Counted from the stretch's first letter, positions 7,197 through 16,752 are shown. The stretch is DNA of 64,000 nt from Kaistella flava (ex Peng et al. 2021) (GCF_015191005.1 NZ_CP040442.1:1054001-1118000); one strand, 5' to 3'. Program-made: numbers and translations. Notes: generated from the sequence alone by a model not told the origin.

Positions 7197-10100
7197 TTAT
7201 TTCGTATTTAATTTTTTGAATCTTATATAAGAAACGATTGCTAAAGTGAACATGAAAGCTATACCGAGGTATACCCAAATTGGTACAGGAACTGGATCTC
7301 CTGCTGCGTATGAATGCAGTCCGCTTAAGTAATAATTTACTCCGAAATAAGTCATCACAATAGTGCTGATTGCGAATAATGCAGCAACATGGAATGCCCA
7401 TCTTCCTCTTAATCCTGGCACCAATCTCATGTGTAAAACGAAGGCGTAAACCATTACTGAAATGAAGGCCCAAGTTTCTTTTGGATCCCAGCTCCAGTAT
7501 CTTCCCCAAGATTCATTGGCCCAAATTCCACCCATGAATGTTCCGACAGTTAAGGCGTATAAACCGATGGTTAGTGACATTTCTGAAACGATTGTTAATT
7601 CTTTAATCGTGGTATCATGGTGAATTTTATAGATTGCTTTATTAGAGAAAATATAAAAGAACAAGGTGATAATCGCAATCACCATCGAGAGTCCGAAGAA
7701 TCCGTAACTCGACGTGATAATCGCCACGTGAATAATTAACCAATATGATTTCAATACCGGAACAAGTGGTGTAATCTGCGGATCAAGTGCTGAACCTCCG
7801 TGTGCAAAGCCCATCATGATTACTGCGACCATAAATCCGGCTGCAGGAATTAAAGCGTTTGAATTTCGGTACAATAATAATCCGGCGGTAATACCAACCC
7901 ATGAGATAAAGATAATTGCTTCGTAACCGTTACTCCAAGGTGCGTGACCTGAAATATACCATCTTGCAACTAATCCTAAGAATTGGGCGAAATAGCCAAT
8001 TAAGCCAACAAGGATTAAACCTTTGATAATTTTATTTAAAATCTTATTTGGTTTGAATAATTCAATGAACCCTAAAAGTAATAATAAGCCACCTATTACG
8101 CTGTAGAATATCATCAAATGAAAGTTGATATTTACTTTATTCATGAATACTTCAAGGTTTACTTTTGCTTCAGTTGGAACAACGTTTTTTCCCCAAGTTT
8201 TTTGGTATTGTTCTAATTTCAATAATTCAGCATCTGCTTTGCTCCAGTTTCCTGATTTCTGTGCAGCTAATACTTCTGAGAAATAAGGTCCCATCACTTC
8301 TTGTGAAGCGGTATCTGGTTCGAAATTTTGATCTAACCAAGAATGCCAGGTATTATTTGGATCATTTTTCACGGGCACAATTCTCATAAACTGTCCGCTG
8401 AAGAATTCATTAAATGCCTGAACGCGGTCATTTACTTTAATTACTTCTTTATCATAATTAGTTTGTGCAGCTGGTTTTTTTCTAAATGCTTCCTGGTAAT
8501 CCTGTTCTAAAACATAGTGAAGCGCACCATTTTCGTCAGCAGGAAAAAGCGACATTAAGGTCGTATAACCTTCGTCATTTGCTTTTGTTTTTTTCTGCAA
8601 TTCGCCGCCACCTTTTGTTCCTATACTAATTAAAGGAACCATGGTCCAACTTGCAGTATCGGTATTGATTGATAAAAACCACTGATCTGCTGTTAAATAT
8701 TTTCCATCAGTTCCGCGGAAAGCATCTTTTTTGTATAATTTTCTAAGAACGTCTAATGCCTGAGTATTCATCGGGACAATACGACCTTCGTAGTTTTGTA
8801 CTAACAAATAACCGAACTTATCTGCGTGTTCTTTTGAAATTTTATTTCTTGCGATAATTTCGTCAGCGGTAATTGGCTTTGGAAATTTCAGCATTCCAAC
8901 AGCCTGTTCTTTTTTAGGAGCAGGTTCTGCAGTTAACAAATCTGCTGCACCGTGGCCATGACCATCATCTGCAGAATGAACATGTTCGCCAGCACCATCG
9001 TTTGTTCCGTGGGTTTCAATTTTCTGAGCATTAAAGTTTAAAGTCAGTAAAATTAATAATAGTGTTGCTGCTTTCTTTTTGCTTACGTTTTTCAACATTT
9101 GATTCAGTTTCCAAAAATGAGTTCCTTTCCAGAAGAAGATAACGAACATTCCTGTGAATAAGAAAAAGTAACCAATATAAGTTAGCAATGTTCCCCAGAA
9201 ATCGTGGTTCACAGAAAGAACAGTTCCTTTTCTATCCGGATCAAAACTTGACTGGAAGAATCGGTAACCTTCATGATTCAAAACGTGATTCATATAAATT
9301 TTATAAGGCGTTTGTTTTCCGTTTTCAATGATTTGAACGTGACTCTCGTAAGCACTTGGTGAAGAACTTCCCGGATAAGTTTCCATCACAAATTTTTCAA
9401 GCTTTATAGAAAACGGCGTTGTATACACTTTAGGTCCGAATCCAAGAATGATATTCATTCCGTCAACTGAGACTTGTTTAAAGGCATTTGGATTTCCTTT
9501 TTCAACTGGAAGATCAACAATCACTTTTGATTTTGGTCCCTGAACTTCTACTTTTAAATTATCAGAAACATTTGCATCTTTCTTACGGTCACCTTCATAA
9601 GCAATCAGTTTTCCCTTCATTAAACCTGCAGGAACAACCAACTTCAAATCGTTGATATTATAAAGACTTCTTAAAATCAAAGGTTCGTATTCATCTTTTT
9701 TCGTCGTCCCTTTTGCTTGGGTCGCCATGGTCATGTATTCAGATTCTACCGGAGTTTTGATGAGCATCGTTCCGTTGGTATTATTGAATTCTACTGCTCC
9801 ATCGATCGCTCTGTTGAATGAAACTAAAGTTCCGTTCACCAATTTAGAATCTCCTGGTTTGATGTAGATATTTTCTCGTCCAGATTGTCCTGTAGAAACT
9901 AGGTGAAGATATTCTGTCCCTGCTGGATCAACGACTAAGCTGTCTTTTTTACGCTGAATAAAATCAAGTGCTTTTACAGAAATATTTTTATCGTGATATT
10001 GATAACTTGCTTTAAAGTTTTTGTGAAGCGGCGACATTAGATAAGGAACGTCTTGGTAGTTCAAAACATCTCCTTTTTCTTCGATTTGAATTTTAAAGAA

Positions 10101-10460
10101 ATTTTTGTCGGTGATAATTTCGTTGGAAGTTTCTCCTTCACGAATATGCATAATTCCTTCAAAACTAATGTATCGCGTCACTGCTCCACCAAGGAAAATT
10201 AAAATAAAGGAAAGGTGAAAAACCAAAACCGGCCATTTTTCTCTTCGCCAAAGTCGGTATCTTGAAATGTTTCCGACGAAATTTAACATGAGTAAAAGCA
10301 TGACCAACTCAAACCATTTTGCTTCGTAAATCAGTGCTTTTGCAGTAGGAGTTCCGTAATCGTTTTCCAGAAAAGTAGCATAACCCATTGAGGCAGCGTA
10401 TACTAATAATAAAACCGCCATGGTTCTGGTCGAAATAAGAATATCTTGAATTTTTTTCAT
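7197..10460 (-). CDS. ccsA: Cytochrome c biogenesis protein CcsBA (ResB-CcsA fusion)
   Basis: Carries haem across the inner membrane and attaches it to CxxCH motifs of apocytochromes c in the periplasm (system II). The 1087-residue protein joins an N-terminal ResB/CcsB-like part (membrane helices near residues 10-30 and 52-100, then a large periplasmic region) to a C-terminal CcsA part with about eight helices. The haem-handling WWD motif, W-G-R-Y-W-S-W-D-P-K-E, lies near residue 985. A histidine-rich segment (GEHVHSADDGHGHG) lies near residues 490-505, right after the helix that ends the ResB part. Such fusions are normal in Bacteroidetes. A possible -7 element is at 10545-10552. Confidence 0.93.
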   Translation of the reverse strand: MKKIQDILISTRTMAVLLLVYAASMGYATFLENDYGTPTAKALIYEAKWFELVMLLLMLNFVGNISRYRLWRREKWPVLVFHLSFILIFLGGAVTRYISFEGIMHIREGETSNEIITDKNFFKIQIEEKGDVLNYQDVPYLMSPLHKNFKASYQYHDKNISVKALDFIQRKKDSLVVDPAGTEYLHLVSTGQSGRENIYIKPGDSKLVNGTLVSFNRAIDGAVEFNNTNGTMLIKTPVESEYMTMATQAKGTTKKDEYEPLILRSLYNINDLKLVVPAGLMKGKLIAYEGDRKKDANVSDNLKVEVQGPKSKVIVDLPVEKGNPNAFKQVSVDGMNIILGFGPKVYTTPFSIKLEKFVMETYPGSSSPSAYESHVQIIENGKQTPYKIYMNHVLNHEGYRFFQSSFDPDRKGTVLSVNHDFWGTLLTYIGYFFLFTGMFVIFFWKGTHFWKLNQMLKNVSKKKAATLLLILLTLNFNAQKIETHGTNDGAGEHVHSADDGHGHGAADLLTAEPAPKKEQAVGMLKFPKPITADEIIARNKISKEHADKFGYLLVQNYEGRIVPMNTQALDVLRKLYKKDAFRGTDGKYLTADQWFLSINTDTASWTMVPLISIGTKGGGELQKKTKANDEGYTTLMSLFPADENGALHYVLEQDYQEAFRKKPAAQTNYDKEVIKVNDRVQAFNEFFSGQFMRIVPVKNDPNNTWHSWLDQNFEPDTASQEVMGPYFSEVLAAQKSGNWSKADAELLKLEQYQKTWGKNVVPTEAKVNLEVFMNKVNINFHLMIFYSVIGGLLLLLGFIELFKPNKILNKIIKGLILVGLIGYFAQFLGLVARWYISGHAPWSNGYEAIIFISWVGITAGLLLYRNSNALIPAAGFMVAVIMMGFAHGGSALDPQITPLVPVLKSYWLIIHVAIITSSYGFFGLSMVIAIITLFFYIFSNKAIYKIHHDTTIKELTIVSEMSLTIGLYALTVGTFMGGIWANESWGRYWSWDPKETWAFISVMVYAFVLHMRLVPGLRGRWAFHVAALFAISTIVMTYFGVNYYLSGLHSYAAGDPVPVPIWVYLGIAFMFTLAIVSYIRFKKLNTK

Positions 10461-10663
10461 GAGAATCTAAAAATTTACTTTTTAACTGAAAAAAAGTTTA
10501 TTCTTGATTTCAGGTATTTTAATTTAGAATAAATTGAACGATTGCAAAAATACAATCTATAATCTGAATTAGCGAATTTGCAACTCTTTTTTTAAGTTAA
10601 TTAACATTGAAAAAACCGAATGAAACTATCTGATTCTTCGATGTAGAAGTAATAAAGGATATA

Positions 10664-11113
10664 TTAGTCTTTTTTAATAATGATTACAGGATTGATTTCC
10701 AATAATTTTTGAATAAATAATTCCTCATTTTTTGGAGTAATGTAAACATCATTCTTAAATTTTGAAGAAATGATCAAACCCTTTGTAGCCGTTCAGTGTT
10801 TGTGAAAACCAACCCACATAGTTTTACCAGTGATAATGGTCGTAATTGTTCTAATGTCAACTTTATAAATTGGATAAAAAAGATCAACGCATAAAAATTC
10901 ATCTTCAATCTTAATCTTCAAAAGGAAAAAAGTGGAGGCCATAAATAAAAAAGCCACAATACAGATTCCTGCCATAAAACCGAACATCGAAGAGTCAATG
11001 TTTGAAACATAAGTGACGATGGTCATCAATAAAATCATACAGAACATTAGGAGATACAAACCGAGAAAGCTTTTCCCAATTTTTGTTTTGAAAAGGAGTA
11101 TTTCTGTATTCAT
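10664..11113 (-). pseudogene. Small membrane protein with PH-like C-terminus, interrupted by an in-frame TGA
   Basis: The open frame from 11113 ends at a TGA at 10795-10793 after 106 codons. Reading on in the same frame gives 42 more sense codons (TATKGLIISSKFKNDVYITP, then KNEELFIQKLLEINP) up to a TAA at 10666-10664. That tail looks like the end of a bacterial PH-type domain, so the natural protein is probably about 149 aa: two membrane helices (about 15-35 and 42-65) plus a small cytoplasmic domain. The TGA could come from a single change in a GGA codon. Either this is a recent pseudogene, or a sequence error, or readthrough occurs. The ATG abuts the pcm stop directly, so it is the second gene of that operon. 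Confidence 0.75.
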
Positions 11114-11764
11114 TTAATGATTGGTATTATTCAACATCGGGACAAATTTATAGGCTCCAAATTCTTCTCTTTCAAATTCGCGTTCTGATTTTTTGGTAAA
11201 TCTCATTAAGATTTGCTCATCGGTTTTTCCTAAAGGAATGACCATTTTTCCACCTACTTTTAATTGATGCAGTAATTGGGTGGGTAGAACTTCAGCGCCA
11301 CAAGTCACGAGGATTTTATCAAAAGGAGCATACGTCGGCAATCCTAAAAAGCCATCGCCAAAACTTTGAAATTTCGGACGGAAATTCAATTCTCTCAATT
11401 TATTAAGTGAAAAGTCATGCAAACCTTTTTGACGTTCAATGGTATAAACCCAAGCATTCAAAGCAATTAAAACCGCTGTTTGATAACCGCATCCCGTTCC
11501 GATTTCCAATACCTTGTCTTTTTCTTTTATTTCTAAAAGAGCAGTTTGCTCAGCAACAGTTGATGGATGAGAAATAGTTTGTTTTGCCAAAATCGGAAAA
11601 GCCCGATCTTCATAAGCGAAATCTTCAAAAACACTTTCTAAAAAAAGATGACGGGGAACTTGGTTGATGGCAGCCAAAACTTTCTCGTCGGCAATTCCCA
11701 TTTTATCACGGAGATAATCAATCAAAATTTTCCTTTTCCCTTTATGTACGTACGAATCCTGCAT
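11114..11764 (-). CDS. pcm: Protein-L-isoaspartate(D-aspartate) O-methyltransferase
   Basis: Methylates isoaspartyl residues in aged proteins with SAM so that they can return to aspartate. The SAM-binding motif VLEIGTGCGYQTAVL and the upstream AYEDRAFPI and ISHPSTVAEQTALL segments are typical. The reading frame is open from 11797, but I prefer the internal ATG at 11764 (MQDSYVHKGKRK), which gives 216 residues and the usual N-terminus. The gene ends exactly where the downstream membrane protein starts. Confidence 0.92.
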   Translation of the reverse strand: MQDSYVHKGKRKILIDYLRDKMGIADEKVLAAINQVPRHLFLESVFEDFAYEDRAFPILAKQTISHPSTVAEQTALLEIKEKDKVLEIGTGCGYQTAVLIALNAWVYTIERQKGLHDFSLNKLRELNFRPKFQSFGDGFLGLPTYAPFDKILVTCGAEVLPTQLLHQLKVGGKMVIPLGKTDEQILMRFTKKSEREFEREEFGAYKFVPMLNNTNH

Positions 11765-11922
11765 TTCACAAAAATAGGAAATAGACTCGAGATTCAAAGA
11801 CTTGAGATTAGAGATTTTAAAATTTTCTATATTTCCATAATGATCTACGGTCTCTTAGTCTCGGGTCTCTTATTCTCATGTCTTTTCATCTATTTTATTA
11901 TCTTTACAAAAATTTATTTTCA

Positions 11923-12885
11923 ATGCTAAAAGCTGGTTTAGTTGGCGCAGGCCATTTAGGAAAAATCCATTTAATGTTACTTCAAAAATCAGAAAAGTAC
12001 GACTTAGTCGGCTTTCATGATGCAGATAAGGAAAACGGTAAAAAACTGGAAAGCGAATTCGGTTATAAATATTTTGAAAATTTCGATGATTTATTAAATG
12101 AAATCGAAATGCTGGATATCGTAACCCCGACTTTATATCACTACGATTACGCGATGAAAGCGATCGATAAAAAAATCCACTTTTTCATTGAAAAGCCAAT
12201 TACTCAAACTTTAGAACAAGCAGAAGAAATTCTCCACAGATGCCGTGAATTCGGAATAAAAGCGCAAGTTGGTCACGTTGAAAGATACAATCCTGCGTTT
12301 ATTGGTTCGAGAGATTTCATTAAAGATCCGATGTTTATTGAAATTCACCGTTTGGCAGAATTCAATCCGCGAGGAACAGATGTTTCTGTAGTTTTAGATT
12401 TAATGATTCACGATTTGGATATTTTGCTTTCTTTGGTAAAATCAAAAGTGAAAGCGATTCATGCAAGTGGCGTTTCTGTGGTTTCGAAATCTCCGGATAT
12501 TTGTAATGCCCGAATTGAATTTGAAAATGGTTGTGTTGCGAATTTAACGACGTCCAGAATTTCGATGAAAGCAATGCGTAAATCTCGTTTCTTCCAGAAA
12601 GACGCTTATATTTCTGTAGATTTCTTAGAGAAAAAAGCAGAAGTAATCCGCATGAAACCGGCTCCGGAACACCCAAGTGATTTCGATATGATTATTGAAA
12701 ATGCAGAAGGTGAAAAAAATCAGATCATTTTTGAATATCCAAACATTCAGCCGAATAATGCAATTTTGGATGAATTGGAAAGTTTTGCTGATGCCATTAC
12801 TGAAAATAAAAGTGTAGAAGTTTCTTTGGAAGATGGAACGGAAGCTTTGAAAGTGGCACTGGAAATTGTGAGGTTGATTTCATAA
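11923..12885 (+). CDS. Gfo/Idh/MocA family oxidoreductase
   Basis: NAD(P)-dependent sugar or sugar-derivative dehydrogenase of unknown substrate. From ATG 11923 it has 320 residues. The Rossmann motif GAGHLGKIHL is at residues 8-17, FIEKPIT supplies the conserved EKP signature, and GHVERYNPAF and HDLDILL follow in the second domain. The frame is open back to 11878, but that extension (MSFHLFYYLYK) is AT-rich and unlike the family start. Divergent from pcm. A near-match to the -7 element (TATCTTTA) lies just upstream of the chosen start. Confidence 0.9.
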   Translation: MLKAGLVGAGHLGKIHLMLLQKSEKYDLVGFHDADKENGKKLESEFGYKYFENFDDLLNEIEMLDIVTPTLYHYDYAMKAIDKKIHFFIEKPITQTLEQAEEILHRCREFGIKAQVGHVERYNPAFIGSRDFIKDPMFIEIHRLAEFNPRGTDVSVVLDLMIHDLDILLSLVKSKVKAIHASGVSVVSKSPDICNARIEFENGCVANLTTSRISMKAMRKSRFFQKDAYISVDFLEKKAEVIRMKPAPEHPSDFDMIIENAEGEKNQIIFEYPNIQPNNAILDELESFADAITENKSVEVSLEDGTEALKVALEIVRLIS

Positions 12886-12946
12886 TTAAAAATGTTAAGA
12901 ATATTCTGAATATTTAAAACGAAAATCTTAGAAAATCACTTTATCG

Positions 12947-13837
12947 ATGTTAAAAAAAATCACTGCATTATTTCTCTTTATTTCTCTTTTTAGTTTTGGG
13001 CAAAATAATGTTCTGAAGCATCAAATCAATGAAATTATAAAAGGTAAAAACGCAACCGTTGCTGTTTCTGTTTTAGATTTCGAAAATAACAAATCGATTG
13101 ACATTAACGGAAATAAAAAACTTCCGATGTTGAGTGTTTTCAAATTTCATATTGCGTTGGCTGTTTTGAATAAAGTTGATGAAGGGAAATTGAGTTTGGA
13201 TCAAAATATTTTCATTAAAAAATCAGAGCTTTTAGAAAATACCTGGAGTCCGATTCGTGAAAAATATCCGAATGGAAATATTGAAATGCCTTTGAGCGAA
13301 CTCATCAAATTTACTGTTGCACAAAGTGACAATAATGGTTGTGATCTATTGCTAAGATTAATTGGCGGAACAGAAACCGTTCAAAAATTCATTAATTCAA
13401 AAGGAATTAAAGCCTTTCAAATAAAAGCTGACGAGGAAAAAATGCATCAAGGTTATGAATTTATGTATTTGAATTGGACAACGACAAATGCTGCAAATTC
13501 GCTATTGAAAAAGTTTTATGACGGCAAAGTTCTTTCTAAAAGTTCCACAGATTTTTTAATGAAAACTATGCTCGAAACCAATACCGGAAAGAATAAAATC
13601 GTTTCTCACTTGCCAAAAGGAACTCCAGTTGCACACAAAACCGGATCTTCGGGAAAAGATAAAAAAGGAATGACCGTTGCGGAAAATGACATCGGGATTA
13701 TTACCCTTCCAGATGGAAAGCATTATGCGATAAGCGTTTTCGTTTCAGATTCTATGGAAAACGAAGAGACGAATACCAAAATAATTGCCGATATTTCTAA
13801 GATTTTTTTTGATTATTTTTGCAAAAATCACATTTAA
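12947..13837 (+). CDS. Class A beta-lactamase, subclass A2 (chromosomal, CGA/CIA/PER-like)
   Basis: Hydrolyses beta-lactams in the periplasm through an acyl-serine intermediate. The 296-residue protein begins with a signal peptide (about 1-18, ending FSFGQ). The active-site motif SVFK is at residues 63-66, SDN at 127-129 and KTG at 231-233. The omega loop reads EEKMHQGYEFMYLNWT. By analogy with PER-1, Glu163 should be the general base and the loop is longer than in classical class A, which is the mark of subclass A2. A 1-bp overlap (TAATG) joins it to the next gene. Spectrum cannot be told from sequence. Confidence 0.9.
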   Translation: MLKKITALFLFISLFSFGQNNVLKHQINEIIKGKNATVAVSVLDFENNKSIDINGNKKLPMLSVFKFHIALAVLNKVDEGKLSLDQNIFIKKSELLENTWSPIREKYPNGNIEMPLSELIKFTVAQSDNNGCDLLLRLIGGTETVQKFINSKGIKAFQIKADEEKMHQGYEFMYLNWTTTNAANSLLKKFYDGKVLSKSSTDFLMKTMLETNTGKNKIVSHLPKGTPVAHKTGSSGKDKKGMTVAENDIGIITLPDGKHYAISVFVSDSMENEETNTKIIADISKIFFDYFCKNHI

Positions 13838-14655
13838 TGAAAAAAATACTTTTACTTTTATTTCTATTTATTCAAACCTTTATATTCTCACAAGAGAAAT
13901 GGGATATTCAGTTTTATAATGAAGTTGTTAGTAACGAAGTTTTTATTTACGCAGATAATAGAGAAGAAATGCCAATATCTGCCCAGTTTGCCTTCAAATT
14001 ATCGAATTTAACCTGTACTCTTCCTAATGACGAAATAGTGGTAATACCACCAAAAGCTAAAAAATTTCTGATTGCAAAACTGGCTCCTATTAAAGCAAAT
14101 GAAGCCAATTCTTTTTCTTATACCAACTCGTATAATTTCGGAAATGCATTACAGGAAAGTTTTGATGAAAAATACATTTATTCTTTACCTTTCGCGAAAG
14201 GAAAAACGCAATCTATTTTCCAAGGTTATGATGGGATATTTTCTCATCAGAATGAATTCGCGTTAGACTTTGATTTAAAAACTGGAAGTGAAATTATGGC
14301 TGCCCGTGACGGAATTGTGGTTGTAGTGATTAACAATAACAGCCAGAGTTGTCCTGATATTTCCTGCGCAAAATACAATAACAAAATCGTCATCATGCAC
14401 AGCGACGGAACTTTTGCTGATTACTCTCACCTGGAATACTACGGCGCAATCGTTAAAAAAGGTGATTATGTAAAGAAAGACCAACTTATTGGTTATAGTG
14501 GAAGCACGGGTTTTGCAAGTGGGCCACATTTACATTTTGCAGTATTCATCAATAGAATAGACGGAAAAAGAACATTTATAAAAACGAAATTTAAAACCTC
14601 TGAAAGTAAAGCAACACTATTAGAAGAAGGTAAAAGTTATACTAAAAATTATTAA
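13837..14655 (+). CDS. M23 family metallopeptidase (LytM-like, exported)
   Basis: Probable periplasmic zinc endopeptidase acting on peptidoglycan cross-links or a regulator of such enzymes. From ATG 13837 it has 272 residues: signal peptide (about 1-18), an N-terminal beta-rich domain, then the M23 domain with first ligands in HQNEFALDF, a middle HSDGTFADYSHLE and the final HLHFAVF. All zinc ligands (H, D, HxH) are present, so it should be active. The start overlaps the beta-lactamase stop by one base, hence the two are co-transcribed; a link between cell-wall turnover and the beta-lactamase is an inference. Confidence 0.9.
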   Translation: MKKILLLLFLFIQTFIFSQEKWDIQFYNEVVSNEVFIYADNREEMPISAQFAFKLSNLTCTLPNDEIVVIPPKAKKFLIAKLAPIKANEANSFSYTNSYNFGNALQESFDEKYIYSLPFAKGKTQSIFQGYDGIFSHQNEFALDFDLKTGSEIMAARDGIVVVVINNNSQSCPDISCAKYNNKIVIMHSDGTFADYSHLEYYGAIVKKGDYVKKDQLIGYSGSTGFASGPHLHFAVFINRIDGKRTFIKTKFKTSESKATLLEEGKSYTKNY

Positions 14656-14666
14656 AGAATTTAAAA

Positions 14667-15560
14667 ATGAATAAGAACATTGTAGTTATCGGCGCAGGAA
14701 CCATGGGAAACGGTATTGCACACACTTTTGCACAAACCGGATTTACCGTTAATTTAGTTGATGTTTCGCAGGGAGCATTAGATAAAGGTATTGCAACGAT
14801 TACAAAAAATCTTGACCGAATTATCGCAAAAGGTAATATGACCGAAGAGCAAAAAGCAACTACTTTAAACAATATTTCGACCTTTACCAACTTAGGAGAT
14901 TGTGCAGCAAACGCTGATTTAATCGTTGAAGCTGCTACTGAAAACTTAGATTTGAAACTGAAAATTTTCAAACAAATGGATGAGTTAGCTCCGGAAAACT
15001 GTATTCTGGCAACCAATACCTCTTCGATTTCTATTACTAAAATTGCGTCGGTGACGAACCGTCCGGAAAAAGTGATTGGAATGCATTTTATGAATCCAGT
15101 TCCGATTATGAAATTGGTGGAAATCATCAAAGGCTACTCTACTTCGAAAGAAACTTTTGACGAGATTTATGAGATGAGTAAAACTTTAGGAAAAGTTCCA
15201 ACAGAAGTGAACGATTATCCAGGTTTTGTAGCGAACAGAATTTTGATGCCGATGATCAATGAAGCGATCGAAACTTTATACAACGGCGTTGCGGGAGTTG
15301 AAGAAATCGATACTGTAATGAAGTTGGGAATGGCTCATCCGATGGGACCTTTGCAATTGGCAGATTTCATTGGATTAGATGTTTGCTTAGCGATTTTAAA
15401 TGTAATGTACGACGGATTTAAAAATCCTAAATACGCACCCAATCCATTATTAGTAAATATGGTGATGGCAGGGAAACTTGGTATCAAATCAGGTGAAGGA
15501 TTCTACGATTATAGCGAAAGTAGAAAAGCGGAGAAAGTTGCGAAAATGTTTGCGAAATAG
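14667..15560 (+). CDS. 3-hydroxyacyl-CoA (3-hydroxybutyryl-CoA) dehydrogenase
   Basis: NAD(P)-dependent oxidation of (S)-3-hydroxyacyl-CoA in fatty acid, butyrate or phenylacetate pathways. The 297-residue protein has the GAGTMGNGIA nucleotide-binding motif at residues 9-18, Glu/Asn catalytic partners in EAATE and ATNTSS, the catalytic His140 in GMHFMNPVP, and the C-terminal domain GFVANRILMPMINEA. Length fits stand-alone Hbd/PaaH enzymes without a fused hydratase. It follows the M23 gene by 11 bp but shows no functional link. Confidence 0.93.
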   Translation: MNKNIVVIGAGTMGNGIAHTFAQTGFTVNLVDVSQGALDKGIATITKNLDRIIAKGNMTEEQKATTLNNISTFTNLGDCAANADLIVEAATENLDLKLKIFKQMDELAPENCILATNTSSISITKIASVTNRPEKVIGMHFMNPVPIMKLVEIIKGYSTSKETFDEIYEMSKTLGKVPTEVNDYPGFVANRILMPMINEAIETLYNGVAGVEEIDTVMKLGMAHPMGPLQLADFIGLDVCLAILNVMYDGFKNPKYAPNPLLVNMVMAGKLGIKSGEGFYDYSESRKAEKVAKMFAK

Positions 15561-15661
15561 TTTTATAAATTACGCTTACATTTAAGAAAACTATCATTTA
15601 GTTATCTCGAATATTCACGAAAAATTAAAATTGATAAGAATCAATTTCAATAAATAATTAT

Positions 15662-15669
15662 TATCTTTG
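15662..15669 (+). promoter_or_regulatory. -7 promoter element TATCTTTG
   Basis: Exact match to the Bacteroidetes -7 consensus TAnnTTTG, 24 bp upstream of the ATG of the 79-residue acidic protein. Confidence 0.5.
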
Positions 15670-15692
15670 ACCCAGTTATAAACATTAAGAAA

Positions 15693-15932
15693 ATGAAATT
15701 ACCAAAGTTTTTATTAGCAGACAATTCAGATTTTCCTGAAGATTTATTCGTAGTTCATACCGAATACCCAAGATTTGTTTTGAATGTTGAGGAAGAGGAA
15801 GTAGAATGGTTCGATGACCTGGAAGGAGATGACGAAGAAACAGTAGCAGATGAAGCTACTAAAGTAGTCGAAGCAGCTTTCAAATGGTGCGACGAAGAAC
15901 TCGCTAAATATGATGAAGAAGAAGAAGACTAA
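15693..15932 (+). CDS. Conserved small acidic protein of unknown function
   Basis: A 79-residue protein, very rich in Glu and Asp, ending CDEELAKYDEEEED. The first half (KLPKFLLADNSDFPEDLFVVHTEYPRF) is less biased and looks folded. I recognise this type as a conserved hypothetical of flavobacteria but no function is known to me. It is a single-gene transcript: its own -7 element lies upstream and a strong terminator follows the stop by 14 bp. That isolation and strong signals suggest steady expression. Confidence 0.85.
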   Translation: MKLPKFLLADNSDFPEDLFVVHTEYPRFVLNVEEEEVEWFDDLEGDDEETVADEATKVVEAAFKWCDEELAKYDEEEED

Positions 15933-15946
15933 ATAGCAAAAAAACA

Positions 15947-15977
15947 AAAAGGAACTCTAATTAGAGTTCCTTTTTTT
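15947..15977 (+). terminator. Intrinsic terminator
   Basis: Perfect 12-bp stem AAGGAACTCTAA/TTAGAGTTCCTT followed by seven T, after the 79-residue protein gene and between convergent genes. Confidence 0.9.
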
Positions 15978-16002
15978 ATGTCAATTTTTGTTGAATCAAA
16001 GT

Positions 16003-16440
16003 TTATAACTTGTTAAATTTCAACAACAAAAGTTTATCCTTATACAATTCCAAAGTAGTTCCGTTCACAACATATTTTGTTGCCGCACCAAGCATGCTGA
16101 AGTAGTTGGATTCTTCACTCATATTCGGACAGGCCATTTTAGTTGAACCAATATTCTTAGTGGAAAAATTCCCAACTGTACGGTCCAGCATTACATCGGC
16201 GAAATAACTATTGCAACCACCATTTCCGGTAATTTTCGCTGATTCAATAACCAATGTTGGTTTTTTACCTTTTACATTATCCGCTAAAGTCCATTGGGTA
16301 TTTGCGATATTCGGTTGTGGTGTTCCCACTTTTGATTTGGAGGTAGACATTGTTGAACAAGAAACAATCGTGGCAGCAGTAAAAATTGCTAAGGAAATAT
16401 TTCTGAAAATATTCTTCTGAGGGAAGTGAATTGCTTTCAT
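16003..16440 (-). CDS. META domain-containing lipoprotein
   Basis: A 145-residue exported lipoprotein. The signal peptide ends in a lipobox at TIVSC near residue 28. The META domain (HslJ-like) begins with NTQWTL and has the typical GNGGCNSYFAD motif, then the STKMACP segment and a C-terminal LELYKDKLLLLKF strand pair. Proteins of this kind are envelope-located and sometimes linked to heat or novobiocin resistance in other bacteria; the role here is unknown. Convergent with the 79-residue gene. Confidence 0.88.
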   Translation of the reverse strand: MKAIHFPQKNIFRNISLAIFTAATIVSCSTMSTSKSKVGTPQPNIANTQWTLADNVKGKKPTLVIESAKITGNGGCNSYFADVMLDRTVGNFSTKNIGSTKMACPNMSEESNYFSMLGAATKYVVNGTTLELYKDKLLLLKFNKL

Positions 16441-16515
16441 TTTTAAAATTTTAATACCGTAAATTTAATTAATTAAATTGAGTAACAATCTAAATACGGA
16501 TAATTTCACGCTTTT

Positions 16516-16654
16516 AACCGCAAAAGAAACAAAAGACCAATACTAATAAATAGAATCTCAAAAGATTACAAAATCGAAAAATCTTTGTTTTCTGAAATTT
16601 TTGCAAACTTTTGATTCATTTATTTTAAAGTAGAACTTTGCCTGTTTTGCGGTT
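16516..16654. repeat. Imperfect long inverted repeat (AACCGCAAAAGAAACAAAAG type)
   Basis: Second member of the family at 4953-5106, in the 312-bp gap between pheT and the META lipoprotein. The outer arms pair imperfectly and the middle is AT-rich and non-coding. Confidence 0.5.
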
Positions 16655-16702
16655 AAAAGAATTTAGACAATCTCTATCTTAAAGACTCTTCTCGTAAAAC
16701 AG

Positions 16703-16730
16703 AAAAGCATCTCTTTTCAGAAATGCTTTT
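16703..16730 (-). terminator. Likely terminator of pheT
   Basis: Stem AAAAGCAT/ATGCTTTT just past the pheT stop on the minus strand, with a T-rich side on that strand. Confidence 0.6.
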
Positions 16731-16752
16731 AATATTTATTCTAGCTTTTAAA

